From JBJXGF01 sp046153015 (lineage in GTDB: Bacteria > Actinomycetota > Acidimicrobiia > Acidimicrobiales > CAIXPF01), in contig JBJXGF010000058.1 of NCBI GenBank assembly GCA_046153015.1, forward strand, positions 1 to 12,630: a DNA stretch of 12,630 bases. The letters run 5' to 3'. Each line of letters starts with the position of its first letter. Positions within the stretch are counted from its first letter, which is position 1. Position numbers and translations under genes: made by a program. This document shows, one piece after another, positions 11,765 through 12,630 of the stretch. The notes under the pieces are model-generated. The model made no database searches. It was not told the DNA's origin and saw only the letters and a list, made by a program, of their open reading frames with translations.

Positions 11765-12630
11765 TCAGTTCTGGGTGAGGATGAGGGCGCCGGACGTCTC
11801 CGCTTTGAGCTGCGGGCAGGTCGGTTGGCCGGCGCTGTTGCGGTAAACCACGCCGCCATCGAAGGACCGGTTGAAGCTGCTGGCGATCTCCTGGGCGAGG
11901 TGCTGCAGGTAGTCGTGGTCCTCGAAGCGGTACAAGTCGATGGGCCAGGATTGGGTGGTCAGCCCGCCCGATACGTCTTCCACCTGAGCGTAGAGCCGCC
12001 CGCTTGCGCAGCCGAACTCGATGGTGGCGCCGAACGAGATGGCGGGGTCTTGTGCCCAGTCCATGTTGTACTCGAAGTCGGCCAGGATCTGGATGTGAGC
12101 GACGTTGGGCGGAGGGTAGATGAGGGGCAGTGCGGGGTAGACGCCTCGCACCGTCACTCCTCCCGATGAACCCCATGCGTAGGAGTTGGTCGAGAAGCTA
12201 TGGCCAAGAACAGTCTCGGAGCGGGAACCGACGTAGATTGAAAGCGGCGGGTTGGCGGGCTGCTTGTACGCCTTCCAGTGGATGTCCGAGCGGAGTTTGG
12301 CGCTGTTGAAGTTGACGACCTTGCCGGGGCTGTCGTCGAGCCAACGGCACGGCGACCCGAAATCGTTGCTGAAGAGGAGATTGTCGTTCACCCACAGGTA
12401 GGCCCGGCGCAGACACCAGCCGTCGCTGCCGGTTTTGCCGATCTCCAACCGGGTGATGTCGCCGATCTTGTTCACGCCGAAGGGCAGCAGGTCATAGGTG
12501 CGGAGGCTGTCTCGTTCGAAATCATCGGCGGGCGAGTCGATCCAGGTCACGTTGTTGTCGTTCAGCTTCACGTACACGTCGTCGTCGCTGCCGGCGTCGC
12601 CGATGTCCCCGGTGCGGAACATCACTTGAA
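11765..12630 (-). CDS. PLAT/LH2-domain protein (N-terminus beyond window)
   Basis: The frame is open to the window edge (about 288 residues visible); a GTG at 12625 could start it, but the PLAT domain appears to begin earlier, so it is treated as partial. The first about 90 residues match PLAT: FRTGDIGDAGSDDDVYVKLN, then FERDSLRTYDLLPFGVNKIG, ITRLEIGKTGSDGWCLRRAY, LWVNDNLLF. PLAT is a Ca2+/lipid- or protein-binding beta-sandwich. The remaining 190 residues are beta-rich and unrecognised (PLSIYVGSRSETVLGHSFST, ISFGATIEFGCASGRLYAQV, then HLAQEIASSFN near the C-terminus). Cys residues suggest possible disulfides and secretion; the signal peptide, if any, lies outside the window. A clear terminator follows. 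It is similar in kind to the other surface-type beta proteins here, but its promoter is not visible. Confidence 0.72.
   Translation of the reverse strand, partial: QVMFRTGDIGDAGSDDDVYVKLNDNNVTWIDSPADDFERDSLRTYDLLPFGVNKIGDITRLEIGKTGSDGWCLRRAYLWVNDNLLFSNDFGSPCRWLDDSPGKVVNFNSAKLRSDIHWKAYKQPANPPLSIYVGSRSETVLGHSFSTNSYAWGSSGGVTVRGVYPALPLIYPPPNVAHIQILADFEYNMDWAQDPAISFGATIEFGCASGRLYAQVEDVSGGLTTQSWPIDLYRFEDHDYLQHLAQEIASSFNRSFDGGVVYRNSAGQPTCPQLKAETSGALILTQN

Noticed and set aside
11358..11859. Long upstream extension of mazF
   Set aside because: It would run through the RHH antitoxin, its operator and the PLAT terminator; normal MazF length starts at GTG 11358.
1..12630. tRNA, rRNA, CRISPR arrays or complete insertion sequences
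   Set aside because: Read for and not seen: no cloverleaf with a TTCGA arm, no regular spacer repeats, and no paired terminal repeats around the transposase remnant.

Overview
The window is very GC-rich, uses actinobacterial-style starts (several GTG), and carries families typical of Actinomycetota: an ECF sigma factor, a PASTA membrane protein, a Tat-exported beta-helix protein, an IS1380-type transposase remnant and a TrwC-type relaxase remnant. I read it as a chromosomal accessory region of an actinobacterium. Nothing visible fixes the genus.

Region 1 (1-7235, all minus strand) holds a partial PASTA membrane protein, a Tat-secreted right-handed beta-helix protein, a three-gene operon (ECF sigma factor, a 250-aa protein of unknown fold, and a membrane-anchored Lon-type protease domain with an outer Ser/Thr-rich stalk and a beta domain), and two unrecognised genes. 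Region 2 (7389-8765, plus strand) is a compact operon: a two-TM protein, a 56-aa protein sharing a glycine/asparagine motif with it, and a C2-like beta protein, closed by a strong hairpin. Region 3 (8865-11034) is a gene graveyard: a frameshifted transposase, a trypsin-like fragment fused to a tyrosine-recombinase N-terminus, an antitoxin fragment, an intact hicB beside a frameshifted hicA, a broken unknown gene and a truncated relaxase. Region 4 (11041-12630, minus strand) is an intact mazEF-like pair with a palindromic operator, then a partial PLAT-domain protein with a terminator.

The main observation is a repeated ECF-type promoter, GGAACC-N16/17-CGTC(GGATC). It lies upstream of the sigma operon, the Tat protein, the PASTA gene, both unrecognised genes and the plus-strand operon, whose promoter is divergent from its neighbour's. 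This suggests that the sigma factor drives itself and nearly every intact gene on both sides, forming one local regulon. Its products are cell-surface proteins, a membrane-bound Ser/Lys protease, and a two-TM protein plus a micro-protein that share a candidate amyloid-signalling (RHIM/BASS-like) motif. I infer an envelope-sensing or defence-like response system. The promoter matches and the shared motif are seen directly; the function is inference.
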